Source: Chiridota heheva
Taxonomy: Eukaryota; Echinodermata; Holothuroidea; Apodida; Chiridotidae
DNA: 64,000 nt
Direction of reading: 5' to 3'
Assembly (NCBI GenBank): GCA_020152595.1
Contig: JAIGNY010001444.1
Span: 652,001 to 716,000 of the forward strand
Shown here piece after piece: positions 43,526 to 56,465 of this stretch. The translations under genes were made by a program, and so were the position numbers. A model generated the notes under the pieces. The model had not been told where the DNA came from and did not search any database. It saw nothing but the letters and a program-made list of their open reading frames with translations. Position 1 is the stretch's first letter. Every line of letters starts with the position of its first letter.

Positions 43526-46500
43526 GAAATCCCATAGGCTCCATAAGAAGTCTCATCCTAGCTATCAGTCCCTGATTGAGCATACCATGTACGAAAGTAT
43601 ATCATTTTACAGTTATCTTCCAGGGAAATATCAAATGTTTTGTAGACTTTTTAAGGAAACTAGTCTTCAATCTGTCTTTAGTGTCTCTGAAAAAATTAAA
43701 CATTTTGTGAGAAAATTCTAACCTTCCATAAGGATATCTGAAGAAACTTTCAACTTTTTTTGAGGAACTTTGAAGAAAGTAACATTTCCTGAGAAAATCT
43801 CAGAAAAAAATGTAGACTGCCGGAGGGAAGGACGAAATCGCCATTATATAGGTTCGCATTATGCTTTGCATGCTCACCAAAAATGGCGGTGACTGAAGAC
43901 GTACGTGGCTGAAAAAATGGCACTCAATTTTTTTTAAATCCGCACACCAAAATTAATATAATAAGCCAATAAAATCCATTTTATACAAAAATCTAGCTGG
44001 AATTAAAGAAGAAAAAAAAAAAGAATCAAAATAGCTGCCATTTTGAAATTCAAAATGGCGGCTGAAGATGCTAATAAAATAATGGCACCCATTTTTTTTT
44101 GAAATCAGCATATCCTAATTGACAAAAGTAGTCCAAAAAATCCATTTTGGTACGAAAATCCCACCAGGCCCAAATTTCTGACATATCAGCTGACATATCA
44201 GACTCTACTATTCAGAATGCTGTCGATTGTGATAACTGGAAATTATTGCTGCCACTGATTTGGTAAAATGTAGACTGAATGCCGACTCAAGGGCTGGAAC
44301 AAGGTAGCAGTTTGAACCATAAAAATTAGCATAGGGCAATGACAACTTCTGCATAATGAAAACCCCAGTAACTGGGTGAAAAAAGGGGTAAATAAAACTT
44401 GCAAGCCAAAATGATTGAACAGTCATGGCTCTTATCAATATAGTTTTTTTAATTTTATCAGAGTAGTACAAAATCAGTCTCGTGAAGTAAACGTGAGGTA
44501 CCATCTAAGAAAAACTGAGATGAAATATTTTCAAATATTATCATTGTAGTATAATATAAATGGTATAATTATTTAGTTTTTGATAGGTTCGAACACTCTT
44601 AGTCGTCAGAACCGACTGGAAGTTGAAAAACTTTGCAAAACTTTTAATTCCTTCTTTCTTTGATTGTGTTTCGCAATAAGAAAGTAGTCTACGATACCTT
44701 CTTTCAATTTTTATCTTTTTGAAGAGTTTTCTAGTTCTTGATGTATTTCCTTTTTTTTTCATTTTATTGAAAAAGAACAAACCCATGTAAAGTGCGAGAT
44801 AAAGGAAAATTTTGGGATTGTAAAAAAGAAAGAAAAATTGGGGGAATAACAATGCTAAACCTCTAGAAAGGCGAAATTATATGAAAATTGCCATGACGTG
44901 ATGCATAGACTAGACTGATAATTAAAACAAATTATATACTTTGTAATGTGTAAACGAACAACATAAAACATAACAAATTTTATTGTATTTTGAATTGTAA
45001 AAGAGAGTTTAATGATATATTTTTATATTAGAATAATATCAATTATGACCTGCAAGGCATGACATCAAAAATACCATTAAGTCCTTAAAACGGACTTAAA
45101 CTAAGAAATGAATGAACATCGTTGTGTGTATACTTTTTACACAAAATCGCAGCGAGCAAACTTTTTTTAGAGAAGTTCTTATCGAGGAATCTTTAGCATT
45201 AAAAAATTGCCAAGATAATTCTTAATTCAAAACCGGACCAACTAAGAAGATCTGAGGAAGTTTTTTGATGTGTTATGGTGGATTTTTCAGGAAAAGCCTC
45301 TGTGGCGAAACGATATGACAATTTCCATGTGATTTATACATACACAGGTAAATGTAAATACAACTGTACAGCTGTATGAGCCATTGTGAATCAAATACAA
45401 GTGTGTGTAATAATGGGTGGACCATTATGATGAGTATATGATGAGACATTCCGAGGTGCACGGTACCTGGAAGCCTGGGAGTCACAAGCGTGAAGTGGGA
45501 ATTAAGCTATTAGCTCCAGTGATGTCTGGCATTCCCACCCAATTACTGATTGTCTTGTTATGATATAAAGAAATGTTTTGACCAGATACTTTAAAATTTA
45601 TTGCTAAATTGTTATAATCTTCATGTTAACACAAAAATGTCCTATAAAATCAAATGTCAATTACAAAAATGACAACTATGAATCGAACCATCAGTACTTT
45701 GATTAATTTATTGACCTTAGTGCAATGCTTTTAAGACTCAACAGGTTTGCAGCTTGAATCAGCTCTGAGGATTTGTGACTTGTAAAATCTCTGCCGTGAA
45801 AATGTGTCCCCTATGAAATATGCAAGATAGAGAAAATATACCTAATTAATTCTAAAACGTTTAGCCACACCTTTGGAGAAGATCAAGTAATGAGTAGTCA
45901 CCAGGGACAAAATTCCAGTTTGATTTGTACAACAGCCAATCAAAGATCTAAACTGCATAGCAATGGATGTCAATTGTTTTCTCTGTAAATGTCTTGAGAA
46001 TGTGATTTCATTGGAAGAATCTTGCAATCCTTCCCATAACATGAAAAATTGTTTCTTTCCTCTGGTCTTTATGAAGCCAGTATGTCTTTTGCAAGAACCC
46101 CAACAAGAGGAAGACAAGGTTGTTTGTGAAATAAGGAGCCTTAAATAACTGTGATTTGCTGGAACGAGACATTACTCATTGTGTAATGAACCTCTTCGAT
46201 CGTGATGTACTTACAGTATTTCCCTCTGAAATTGTCAATTTCCCACGTTCTAGCTTCAAAGCTGGTTTCCAGACCCCTATGCACTACAAATTTGAAAATG
46301 CATAAAAATCAAAACTATTTTGAAATTATGTTTCCAGAGTTATATTTCTCTTCTGTCGTTTCATGTTCAAACAATGTATGCTGCACTCACCATGGTGGAA
46401 CCACAAAGATGGTTAAAAATATTTCCATTCGAACAAATCTGTACAATGCATTTGTTTGTGGCTGATTGACATGGAAAAATAACAATACAAGACATTCATG

Positions 46501-48477
46501 AGCCAAGATCACATCCATGAAAAACTCTTTTCATACACTTTTTTCTTTTCTATACTACAGTACAAAACTGCACAACGGAAACAGGGGGAAAATAATTTCC
46601 TGCACCAAACATTTCCAAAATATATTTGCTAAGTTCTGCAGTAGTAAGATATGGATGACAAATTACTGCTATAATAACTATAATAACTCCACATGCAGGT
46701 GCTTGTACAGTATGTGAAGGATGAAAAAATTGTTAAGCATTTCAAACTCAGGGAGTGACTTTTGACTGACTACCAATTTAATTAACTGTTATAAAGGACT
46801 AAGAGTTAATGTTACAGATAGCTACAGTATCTGTATCATCTAATTGATCCCATACACCAATGCTTGCTCATAAAATGTATATATGGAATGCACGAGCCCC
46901 AAACTTATAGAAAAAGGTTATTTACATTTCAAGACCAACAAAAGCAACATCATGTGGAATGCAACTTACAGTATATGTAGAAAGTACATTAGAGGTATAA
47001 CATTGGTATTCAAGGACAATGCAAGTGAGATATGACAGAAATCTATCATTTTCACACACTATCAAATAATCTTTATATGCAATGTATTAGCAAGAATATA
47101 ACCCCAAATGCTCACAATTTCAAATATTTAAAGTTTATTTGTGCCTTTTTTACTCTATCAGATTCTACATTACTAACTTATCATGCTATTGCATTTACCC
47201 CACAAATCCTGACTGTTTACTACATTCTGAAGTTCATCATGTATTTCAATTCCACAACTATTCACGCCAGCAGCATTTATCTGCACATACAAGATAGTTG
47301 CATCATTTCTCTTGTTAAGAATAGTCAGGTGAGAACAGGAGATGGTTGAGTGAGTCCGTTAAGCATACAACTGAAATGATGGAGGTTCCAGTGTAAGTTC
47401 ACCCATGATTTTTTCTGGAGGTATGCAGAATGTTACCTTGATGGAGGTTGGTCTTTGTATCCCCCTACCCTGATCGAGGTTGGTCTTTGTATCCCCTACT
47501 CCCCCCCCCCTCCTCCCTCCATTGGACCTTTGGGGAAATTTGACCAATGGTTGGATGACGTTAACCATCCCATCTAATAAGGACGTTAAATAGGGGTCAC
47601 AATGGTCACGTTCCTCACCCCCGCCTGGTTCTCTGGTGAGAAGAAAACACAATTATTCATCTACTTCCAATTCATAAACCAGAATACATAATCATAACTA
47701 GCTTGGTAATATTGACCCATTATGTGGCTGTTGCATACTTCCCACTCGCAGAAGGATCATCACAACAAAGCAATTATTGTTGCAACATAATGGGGCATCA
47801 TTTACAAAATATACCTAAGAATGATTTATATACATGAAAAAAATCACTTAAAGCATATCTTTCTCAGCTATGTTGATGTATTTTTAAGAAATCGGTAATC
47901 AGGCATTGAGCAGTTTCATTGAATACATCAAATGGCCATTACTTATTGGAGTTTTTATAATTCAGTCTGTAGCCGAAGTTACTTCAAAAGACATTTTATC
48001 AGTACTTTTAGGAAGTTGCCATGCTCCAAGGCAAACCAGGAAACAAAAGACGTGCATGTAAAGTATGTTTCCAAAGAAAAAATTGTAATATTTTACCTAA
48101 CACATTCAAGTAACAATAAGTCGCTTGCTACTATATACCATCTTAAAAAACAGGTGGCAAACTGCAAATTTTGCAATAATGTATAATGTTGCAAGCATAA
48201 TATGAGATACAGTATACAATAACATTTTTTTTCTTTCCAAAATATATCCATCTGAAGCACTGAGTGCAATCATATGTATCTTTCTACCCTCAATCCATGC
48301 ATTTAATCAAATTTTCAGGCAGTTATTAATGATGACTTGCTCCAACCAGCACATAACAAGCAGCAAAACACAAAGATACAATCAAAATAGCAAGAAGCAA
48401 TTTAACAAGGTATGGCAAGTTTAAAAAACATAATTGCATTTGACTGATCTCTAGGGCTGTGATGATGAGTAAATTAG

Positions 48478-48832
48478 GTATCGATAATCACAGACAAAAA
48501 TATCGCTATATATCACCATATTTCCAGAAATAATAATATTTAGCATGCAAATTAAAAACTTTTCATAGAACTTAAGATAGGGAAGCATAAAACAATTATA
48601 ATTGCAATTATTCTGTCATTCAGTCACAATGTTTCTGAAAATCTTTTCAATAAACTTACTTGAATATGCACTTTACTTGTAATAATGGCATACTGCCATA
48701 TGTTGGTCAAGGTTTTTTTGATATGGAAAAAGCAATATCATGATAATTAATATATTGTGATAATTAATATATCGAGAAAATTGATATATCGTGATAATTG
48801 ATATATCGTGATAATTGATAAATCGTGACAGT
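48478..48832. repeat. ATCG-rich repeat with short tandem units
   Basis: Starts 'TATCGATAATCACAGACAAA' and ends in about five ~18-bp units of 'GATAATTGATATATCGT'. A relative occurs at 62688-62740 ('TATCGATTATCATGCAGAAA', 'TATCGCGATATATTGG'). Probably a non-autonomous DNA element; boundaries are unclear. Confidence 0.45.
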
Positions 48833-48953
48833 GTTTCTGATCTCATAACGTAGTACTGAGAAGCATTTACTCATTTCATCCTACAAAGGTTAAGATTCCC
48901 AAGTACATCACGATTCCATTGATCAGTTAATCTTGCCACTGAATACAGTATAC

Positions 48954-48956
<3 letters not shown>

Positions 48957-49048
<92 letters not shown>
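48957..49048. repeat. (TA)46 microsatellite
   Basis: Uninterrupted TA dinucleotides from 48957 to about 49048, 86 bp downstream of the cytochrome b5 stop codon and so probably in its 3' UTR. Confidence 0.97.
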
Positions 49049-49051
<3 letters not shown>

Positions 49052-49133
49052 ATTATCTTCCTAGTGTCCTCAATTGATTCATGGTGATTTTCTCTTTGCT
49101 TGTATGGATTGGAACTCTCTGGGAATATATTGC

Positions 49134-49215
49134 TCAGTTACTTGAAAAGTAGTATCTGTACAATAATGCTACTGCTAAGGCAACCACACCAGGTATAACC
49201 CAGTTCCAAAGAGCT
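49134..49215 (-). CDS. CYB5: Cytochrome b5, terminal exon (membrane anchor)
   Basis: On the minus strand the acceptor TTTTCATTCCAG precedes 49215. The exon supplies the last base of a Gly codon, then 'ALWNWVIPGVVALAVALLYR' and 'YYFSSN', stop TGA at 49136-49134. 'NWVIP' followed by an ~18-residue hydrophobic stretch and 'LYR.Y' is the tail-anchor signature of membrane cytochrome b5, in which the last helix inserts post-translationally. The tail after the helix has no acidic residue and one Arg, unlike the acidic tail of ER-type CYB5A. ER versus mitochondrial outer membrane (CYB5B-like) targeting is therefore open. Confidence 0.92.
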
Positions 49216-52200
49216 CTGGAATGAAAAGAAAGAAATTTCTATTAATAACAGCATGAATCCCTTTCACACATCTTCTCAAATCTTAATAGAATGTTCACGA
49301 TAAACAAACCCACTAAAAGTTTTTCATGCAAAGGAAATTCCAATGGAAAAATAACAAGACATGCCTTTACAGACTCAAAACATTCAATATTTTCCAAAAC
49401 ATACTTTGCAATCGTTCACTATAATAACCTTGTTATCTTTCCCTCTAGTACAAGTGAAATGAGCAGTTTCTTAAGCGAATAAGAGACAAGGAAATAAATG
49501 TGAACTACAAAGGGTGAACACTACAGTGTTGAAATGTTACAAAAGCTGCAAAAACACATGTGAGCCTGGTATCAGAATACACTGGTACCAACACATCATA
49601 GAGCACTGAATCTTAAGTACTCCCATATACAAAAGATGTGCTGATAACATGCACCATTAATACTTTACAATCTTACCAAGGTACCCTTGTACACACACTT
49701 GAAATTGACTATATCCTCATACCATCGATCGTATCATGGAACCCTACTTACAGGTTTTAAGATACACAAATACACAATCCAGTTTTACCAATCAGTAAAC
49801 TCCCTTTAACTTTGAATAGACATCTACAGTAGGTATCCCGATACGCAAGTGAATAGCATTGAGGCACCCTTAAATAAACAATACCCAGGTAACATAAACA
49901 TAAATTAACATTCTTGTATCCAGGTGTCCAAACATAAGGATAAGTATACTTATGCACTGATATTCATGTAAGAAAAAAATGGTAAAAACTTTAATACTTG
50001 TTTCCTAATTACTTACTTTCTTTTTCTTTAGACTGCATTATAAAACTTTTTATCGCAACATTGCTTGTATTTTTTCACCGTTTGTATGTTTCAACATCCA
50101 TACCACCATAAACAAGTAACCATATCACAATGCAATCTTCAAGCATTATACATCAATATCCAGCTTAAGTCCATACTACTTCTTCAGGTTTACCTGTACA
50201 CTTCATAACTTGATATCATGCCAGCCTCACATTCCAATACACTGTTTGAGTGGCCTTATCTAGTCTACATAAACCCATTATTTCACCGAGTTAATTTCAC
50301 CCATTGTTCCACTGGTTTTGTTTGACCATCTCTTCAACCTTTTACTTTATCCATACTTCACTTCTTTAAACCATAAACTTTCATTTGGTTAGTTACCCAT
50401 TGTTGCAACTCTTACGCTTTAACTGACCTGTTCCTTTGGGTTATTATACATTTTGTTTTACTCATTGCTTTATCAGGACTGTAAGAACTAACATTTTTAA
50501 ATGGAGAACTCAAGCTAATATGCTTATATTGACATAAGACCTGCCTTAAGGGTACGATCTGCAAGACAGACAATAATTTCCATCAAAAACCCTCGAATGT
50601 TTCAGCAGGCTTTGTAGATTTTTTTCATGAAATCTTTATTTACAACAAAGAGAATTATAGACTTAGTGGAAATTGACCTTGAGCACAAATACAAGGTCAG
50701 TGAGAACTATAAAAGCACCTTGAATAAAAGTAATTCTCCTATTACCATTGTATTCAATCTTTGTTCGTCTATAGAATGTGGATGTTATTTATGCTACAAT
50801 ATAGGTCAGTTTGCTACAAATATTATTCAAACAAAATCTTACTCTAATGCATTACTGTATATCAATGACAGCAATCTACAGCATCATCCAAGAAGTACTA
50901 TGAATGAAAATGAAACAGATGAATAATTCATCTCTAAAGTTCACTTAAGACACCTGAAACTAATACAACGGAAAATACTAATACAAAAGCATTACGAAAA
51001 ACAATGATGCAAACTAACATTTACGCAAAGAGGGTATGCAGGGAGGTCAAAATGGACAAGTTGATAAGAAATACTTGCAATGGGGTGTAGTGATCATTTC
51101 CTAAGCAATGCTGCAGGTCTTAGATTCCCTAGTTAAAATAAAAACAAAACAATAGGTAATTGAAGCCATACAAGACTTGAAATGTCAGTCTCATTGCTTT
51201 AATTATACTTTACAGATATTCTTGATAGACCCAGGTCATAGTTTGTGCTACTGTATTAGGCATGACCGCAGGAACTCATTTTATAGCTTTCAAGAGATGG
51301 ATGAGTTCCAACAGCTGATTAAGATAGTTAAGAGAAGAAGTTATGACAAGATAATTAGGATACTGTATATTCCTTTACCATGTAATTTAGTTTCCCATTA
51401 AAAACCCCTTTCAATAAGTATTCTTGCAAACTGCAGTGCAAAAGTTGTCTCAAAAAAGAAAAATATTAATACAAAATAAACTTACATCTTTATCTCTTAA
51501 TAATAATACATAAATTTATATAGCACTAATTTTGTAAGAACATTCAAAAGCGCTTTACATACAAGGAAATTAGATACAAAAACAAAAATAAGAATACAGA
51601 AATGACAACATAAATAGAAATACAATGGATCAAGCTGCACATTAGATTAATGTCTTTTTAAACAAAAAAGTTTTAAGAAGTTAATTTTGAAGGAGGTCAG
51701 GGATACATTATCAATACATTTGAGTTCAGTTGGGAGTGAATTCCACAACCAAGGACCTTTATAAGCAAAGGCCCTTTTGCAAGAGTTTTATGCTTAATAC
51801 GGGGAACAAATAGGGACTTGAAACAAAAGTCATAGCGGGATGGTTTTTCAACTACCATTTCACATAAATATTTTGGAGCAAGGCCTTTAATGCACTTGAA
51901 AACTTGTAAAATTATTTTATAATCAATTCTTTGTTTGACTGGTAACCAGTGAAGAGACTTCAAAACAGCATTAATGTGAGAAAGTTTTTGAAGGTTAATA
52001 ACCTTCAAATGAACTAACAAAACTGTACATTGATGATACAGTGATTTCAGACATGTACAACAAATGAAGCAACATCAAAGAATTGTATTAAGAGTAAGGC
52101 TTGGAACATGATGAGCATAATTTCTACCAATCAGTATTTTGAAAAGTTTCGTTATATTGCAAATATATTGCAAATACATTGCAAATCGATCACAGTCTTA

Positions 52201-52515
52201 AAGATAATTTTCACAAATGAAAAATGGACTAAACGAATGCTGGTCGTTGCAAGAAGGGTATGTAGAACGATGCAGATGATTCATTAAGAACCAGAGGCAA
52301 AAATACTATACAAGACTTGTCTCTGTTTCTGAACTACTATTCTTCACCTTTAAATGACATTTAAAGATGACTGATCATTAGTTGGTATTCTGCCTTTTGA
52401 GCAGAATTATAGCCTAATCTTGTCATGACAAGGACACTTGTGAAAATGAAAGTCAGCAATAAATAATCTCTTGAAAGATCTGAAATTTCCTTAAAAGTCC
52501 ACAAAAGTAGAACTA
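49216..52515. other. Cytochrome b5 last intron, left part
   Basis: AT-rich intronic sequence. The only recognisable item is the LINE 3' end at 51499-52025. Open frames such as 50627-50926 have no recognisable relatives or splice context. Confidence 0.5.
51499..52025 (-). mobile_element. L2/CR1-type LINE 3' end
   Basis: Minus-strand translation gives 'LSHINAVLKSLHWLPVKQRI', then 'DYKIILQVFKCIKGLAPKYL' and 'FVPRIKHKTLAKGPLLIKVL', the conserved C-terminal region of L2/CR1 reverse transcriptases. The copy continues into a 3' UTR with 'TGTAAAGCGCTTTTGAATG', 'GTGCTATATAAATTTATGTA' and a TTATTA tail ending near 51499. It is 5'-truncated near 52025. Confidence 0.85.
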
Positions 52516-53490
52516 GAACCAAATGGTTTTGTGGTTCCAATACTTCTTTTTCACAAACTGATTGATTTGCAAAATTTGTACTTACTGTCAAGTCATTGCA
52601 TACTATGAAATATTTGTTTCAGGATATTTATTAATAAACTACACCACCATGCAGATCAATAGAAATGTTGACAACATTAGCAATTTGCACAATAATTAAC
52701 ACCACTGTGCACTTGATATAGCATAAATCTAATGAATTGTTGATCGTTCATGAGGTACGGTATGGTATTTATATCATTTAGCACTTTCACATTAAGCCAT
52801 GCTCACCATACATATTAATGACATCTGCTGATAACATAAGCATGTACACAATAACCAACAAAATTATCATGCCCAATATGACAAAAAAATGGACATACAG
52901 TTGCTCATTTATCACTTTTTCAAAATTTTCACTTTAAGCCCCTCCCACTTATTAATTTGCATGATTCACCACCAAAAACAATAGGGCACATCTACAGACC
53001 ATGCATGAGCTGTGTAACAAATATGACATGAACCAGTTTACCATTCTTGAAATACCGTGTTTACAAGTCCTTTTCAGCAAAATCATATTACGCCCCGCCC
53101 ACTAGGCATAATGATGAAATTCAACAATTTTACTTCTGAACATGTACACAGCAGCTAACATCATAATTACACAAATATGAAACAAAACAGACATGCGGAT
53201 TGTTAAAATATGAACATTTCAAGATTTGTACTTTAAGCAATGCCTACTCATTAATATGCATGATATCACTACCAAAAACAATAGGGCATATCTACAAACC
53301 ATGGGCTATATGTGTATCACATATGACATGAATCCAGTGTATCGTTCTTGAGATATTGCATTTACAAGCTGGCCATCACAAACACACACACATTTACATA
53401 CACCTTCCATGCATACACACACCCATGCATACACACACATGCCATCATGACCGCATAGGTTCCTGATGTTATCGCATCAGAACCAAAAAA
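52516..53490. mobile_element. Hairpin-ended element A with two 303-bp monomers
   Basis: The left end has an inverted repeat GAACCA...TGGTTC ('GAACCAAATGG' ... 'GTGGTTCC'). The right end is a hairpin, 'GGTTCCTGATG' - loop - 'CATCAGAACC' (53458-53484), preceded by a CA-rich microsatellite and 'CATCATGACCGCATAGG'. The marker 'CTTGA(A/G)ATA..G..TTTACAAG' at 53047 and 53349 gives a 302-bp monomer. Non-coding. The layout (subterminal inverted repeat, variable tandem core, microsatellite, 3' hairpin) resembles Helentron/DINE-1-type elements. Confidence 0.65.
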
Positions 53491-54589
53491 ACTAAATAGT
53501 TTAATTTTGTTGAAATAGTTACCAAGAACTTGATGCCCTGTAACAATAATGCCACTTGTACTTTTAAGTATGTGTACAAAAACATAAGGTAGCACAGCAC
53601 TGTGGTTCCTTTTTTCAGTCTAAAGGTTATTTAGTCAGGAATGTCTACACGCCTGACATTTTTACAGAACAAGTAATGTATCTTATCATGCTACCTCATG
53701 ATATTGTACAAGTATAAGTTGCATTTTTGTGAAACTGCATCAACTACTTAGTAGAGTAAATTAATTTAAAAAAAAAAGCTTATTCAGTTCCTGAAGTTAT
53801 GGGTGGTTCCACAAATTCAAAGTTTCAGCAAATTTTATGGCACAGTAACATCAAGGCATGTCCAAGATCTCATAACCAGAAACACAAAGCTTATGTGGTT
53901 CCGATGCTGTTGTAATTCTTTAAATATCCCACCTGCATCATCTCCACACCTAAAAACCAATAATGTTTAAAGGCCATCCTAAAATTTCAAGCAGATACAC
54001 AAAACACTAATATCATCTTCATCGACATAAAAATGCATATGCAAATGACATAGATGCCCAAAAGAAAAAACATAATGTGATCTAAACATGATGGACTGAT
54101 TCATCTTCAAACAGGGGTGTACAAATCAAAAGTAATAATAATACAAATCCCCACCGACACACACAAAAAAAAAACTAATATCACTTCAACCTCTAACAGC
54201 AACTCCCTGCTTTAACACACACTTTCTTCAACAAATTGCTTGCCAAAAACAAATCATTTTCAGAACATACACTTTTCTCAACTTCCTTTGAAGATAAACA
54301 AAACAAATCTGTGTCCATCCTTCTGTGTTAGACAAAGCAGACTTGCCTCAAGCCACCTAGCTACGGATGAATGAACTTGATAGTCTTATGTTACTCTGTC
54401 TGAAGATTACATTCCAAATACAGTAATAAACAATGACAGATAAGTCTTAAATCACATTACTTCTGGTTATTTAATAAATTGACAGCTAAGTTATTAGGAT
54501 ACCAATTGGATTGATGAAATAGTTTAGTGATATTTTGTGCTACAAGTATAGAAATATGTAAGTTATGACCATAGAAAAATAGGGCATTA

Positions 54590-56018
54590 CAAGAGGCCAT
54601 AAAAAGTTACATGTCAAATTTTGAACAAATTCACATATATGGTTGGGAGAATATAAAGAGCTGAAAGATTTTACATTAAGCCCTGCCTACTCATTAATAT
54701 GCATGACCAGGGTTCTAGCTAGACAAGTTTGAGTGCCGGGCTTCAGTGACAATCCAGGGTGACCTCCTAGACCCTCCTCCATGAAGAACTGTTAGAATTT
54801 AGTCCACTTCTATTGAAAAAGTACAAACATATGCCGGAAACTCTTCTCTCAATTCCCATTGTTATTTATCTTGCCCAAACTTTTTACCGCTTTTATTTTC
54901 GTCCCAGCATCGTTTGACGAAAGCCATGTGAAGCTATGTTCCTATGAACTACGCAACAACTTTTGTCAATATCAAATCCCCCACAAATCAAAAGAATATC
55001 AATCAGTCCGTTATAATGTTAAGTGCATATGGGGTTTATTACAAATGTGATTGGTTACTTACATTTGGACCGGTCTATAATCATGCCTTGGGCTTATGGG
55101 GGTGTAATATTTACTTTGTTAAAGTTTGTTTGTATAGTAAGTGACGGACTTGGAAAGCTGCCAGCAGTGAATTACAAGGATTAAAATGTGAACCTGAACT
55201 GTGTGCATGTATGTATGTTTATGCAAAGAGCTTCGTGTATGGGTGATTTTATGATAATACCTACATTCAATTGCATTAAATTCATATAGTTCAGTTGTTT
55301 TGATCGAAATTTATTGTGTGTAATGTATGTTATGTTATGTGTGTAAATCAGTGGATGACATAAATAGAGCGAGATTAAAAGGAGATCGTTTAAACAATTA
55401 ATTAATCGAATTCAACTTTTGAGTGCTGGGCGGAAGAGTGAATCTTAGAGTTGAATGCTGGGCAAGAATTAAGAGTACTGGGTGGACCCGCCCAGCACCG
55501 CCACCGTAGCTAGAACCCTGTGCATGATATCGCCACCAAAAGTAATAGGTCACACCTGCTGACCATGGGCTATTTGTGTACCACTTATGAATTGAAATCC
55601 ATGTATAGTTTTGAGATATTGTGTTTACAAGCTCTTTTCAACAAAATCATGTTAAGCCCCACCCATTATGCATATTAATAAATTCAACATTTTTGTACCA
55701 TAAACATGTAGACACTAGCTAACAACATAATTACACTAAATATGAAGGAAAAAAACAGACATGTGGATATTTAAATATGAACATTTTAGGTTTTTAACAG
55801 TAAGCTTTGTCCACTAATTGATATGCAAGACATGAACACCAAAAACACTAGGACACATCTACGGACAATAGGCTATCTGTGTACACATATGACATGAATC
55901 CGGTGTATGGTTCTTGAGATATCATGTTTATAAGCTGGGCATCACACACATACATACATCACACACACACACACCATCATGACCGCATAGGTTCCTGATG
56001 CTGATCACATCGCAACCA
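54590..56018. mobile_element. Hairpin-ended element B, split by a hAT-like insert
   Basis: Contains 'TAAGCCCTGCCTACTCATTA' (about 54675) followed, after the 54708-55520 insert, by 'GATATCGCCACCAAAAGTAA'. Markers at 55607 and 55913 give a 306-bp spacing. It ends in a CA microsatellite and 'GGTTCCTGATGCTGATCACA' (about 55990). The left end is decayed. Confidence 0.6.
54708..55520. mobile_element. 813-bp hAT-like non-autonomous element with 8-bp TSD
   Basis: It begins 'CAGGGTTCTAGCTA' and ends 'TAGCTAGAACCCTG', a perfect 14-bp terminal inverted repeat. The flanks are TGCATGAC (54700-54707) and TGCATGAT (55521-55528), an 8-bp duplication with one mismatch that also matches the uninterrupted monomers of the host repeat ('ATATGCATGAC ATCACC'). 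The CAGGG end and 8-bp duplication fit the hAT superfamily. Interior subterminal words 'GAGTGC(C/T)GGG' recur inverted ('GCCCAGCAC'). No transposase ORF was found. Confidence 0.82.
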
Positions 56019-56465
56019 AAAAATCATGTAATTCTTCATGCAGGCTTACACATCACCAAAATCTACACATCAAACTGCAAAGACTAACATTCTGCTTCTG
56101 TTATATGTGGATTTTAATAAATATACCAGTATTATTCCCTAAGTGTGTCACATTCTCCCTTTTTATTCTACCTTTTCCTTAAACTTCTGTTTCAAATCCC
56201 CAATTTTTGCAGGAAATTTCCAAAAAAAATTAAGCAGAGCAAAATGCAATCACATCAACAAAAATCTTCCATTGTATGCCACTGCAAAACTTATTCTTGG
56301 ATTACTTCCTCAACAACTTATATAAGTAAGAAAGCCGACAGGAAAAGTGAATGGATGATAATATACACAAATCACCTGCCCAACGCTTTTCCACATTTTG
56401 ATTATTGAATAAAGTTCTTTCTGATTTGTACCAGCTGCTACTATCTTTCATTATAATAATCCCTT

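Larger units (their letters stand above)
38180..44190. mobile_element. ~6-kb element with modular inverted ends
   Basis: The left end (38180-38560) holds ~158-bp modules: 'TTTGTGCCAAAATGGATT', 'TATTGGCTTA', 'CTGATTT..AAAAAGTTAG', 'GCCATTTTTT', 'GATGTCTTCAGCC', 'AAAATGGCGGCCATTTT', repeated at 38201, 38359 and about 38515. The same modules appear as reverse complement at 43860-44170. The enclosed DNA carries a decayed coding region on the minus strand (39355-40683) and the 2.5-kb minisatellite. This layout is that of a DNA transposon with long subterminal repeats. No transposase was recognised and no target duplication was identified. Confidence 0.6.
44191..49133. other. Intergenic DNA and presumed cytochrome b5 3' UTR
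   Basis: The right part, adjoining the cytochrome b5 stop at 49134, should be its 3' UTR; the end is not fixed. Candidate minus-strand AATAAA signals (TTTATT on +) lie near 47132 and 45706. A minus-strand open frame at 45842-46117 (91 codons) has no recognisable relatives. A small tandem duplication ('GAGGTTGGTCTTTGTATCCC', twice) lies at 47444-47494, next to a C-rich tract. Confidence 0.4.

Noticed and set aside
45842-46117. 91-codon minus-strand frame near the 3' end of cytochrome b5
   Set aside because: No recognisable family, no splice-site logic, and located where the 3' UTR or intergenic DNA is expected. Left unannotated as a gene.
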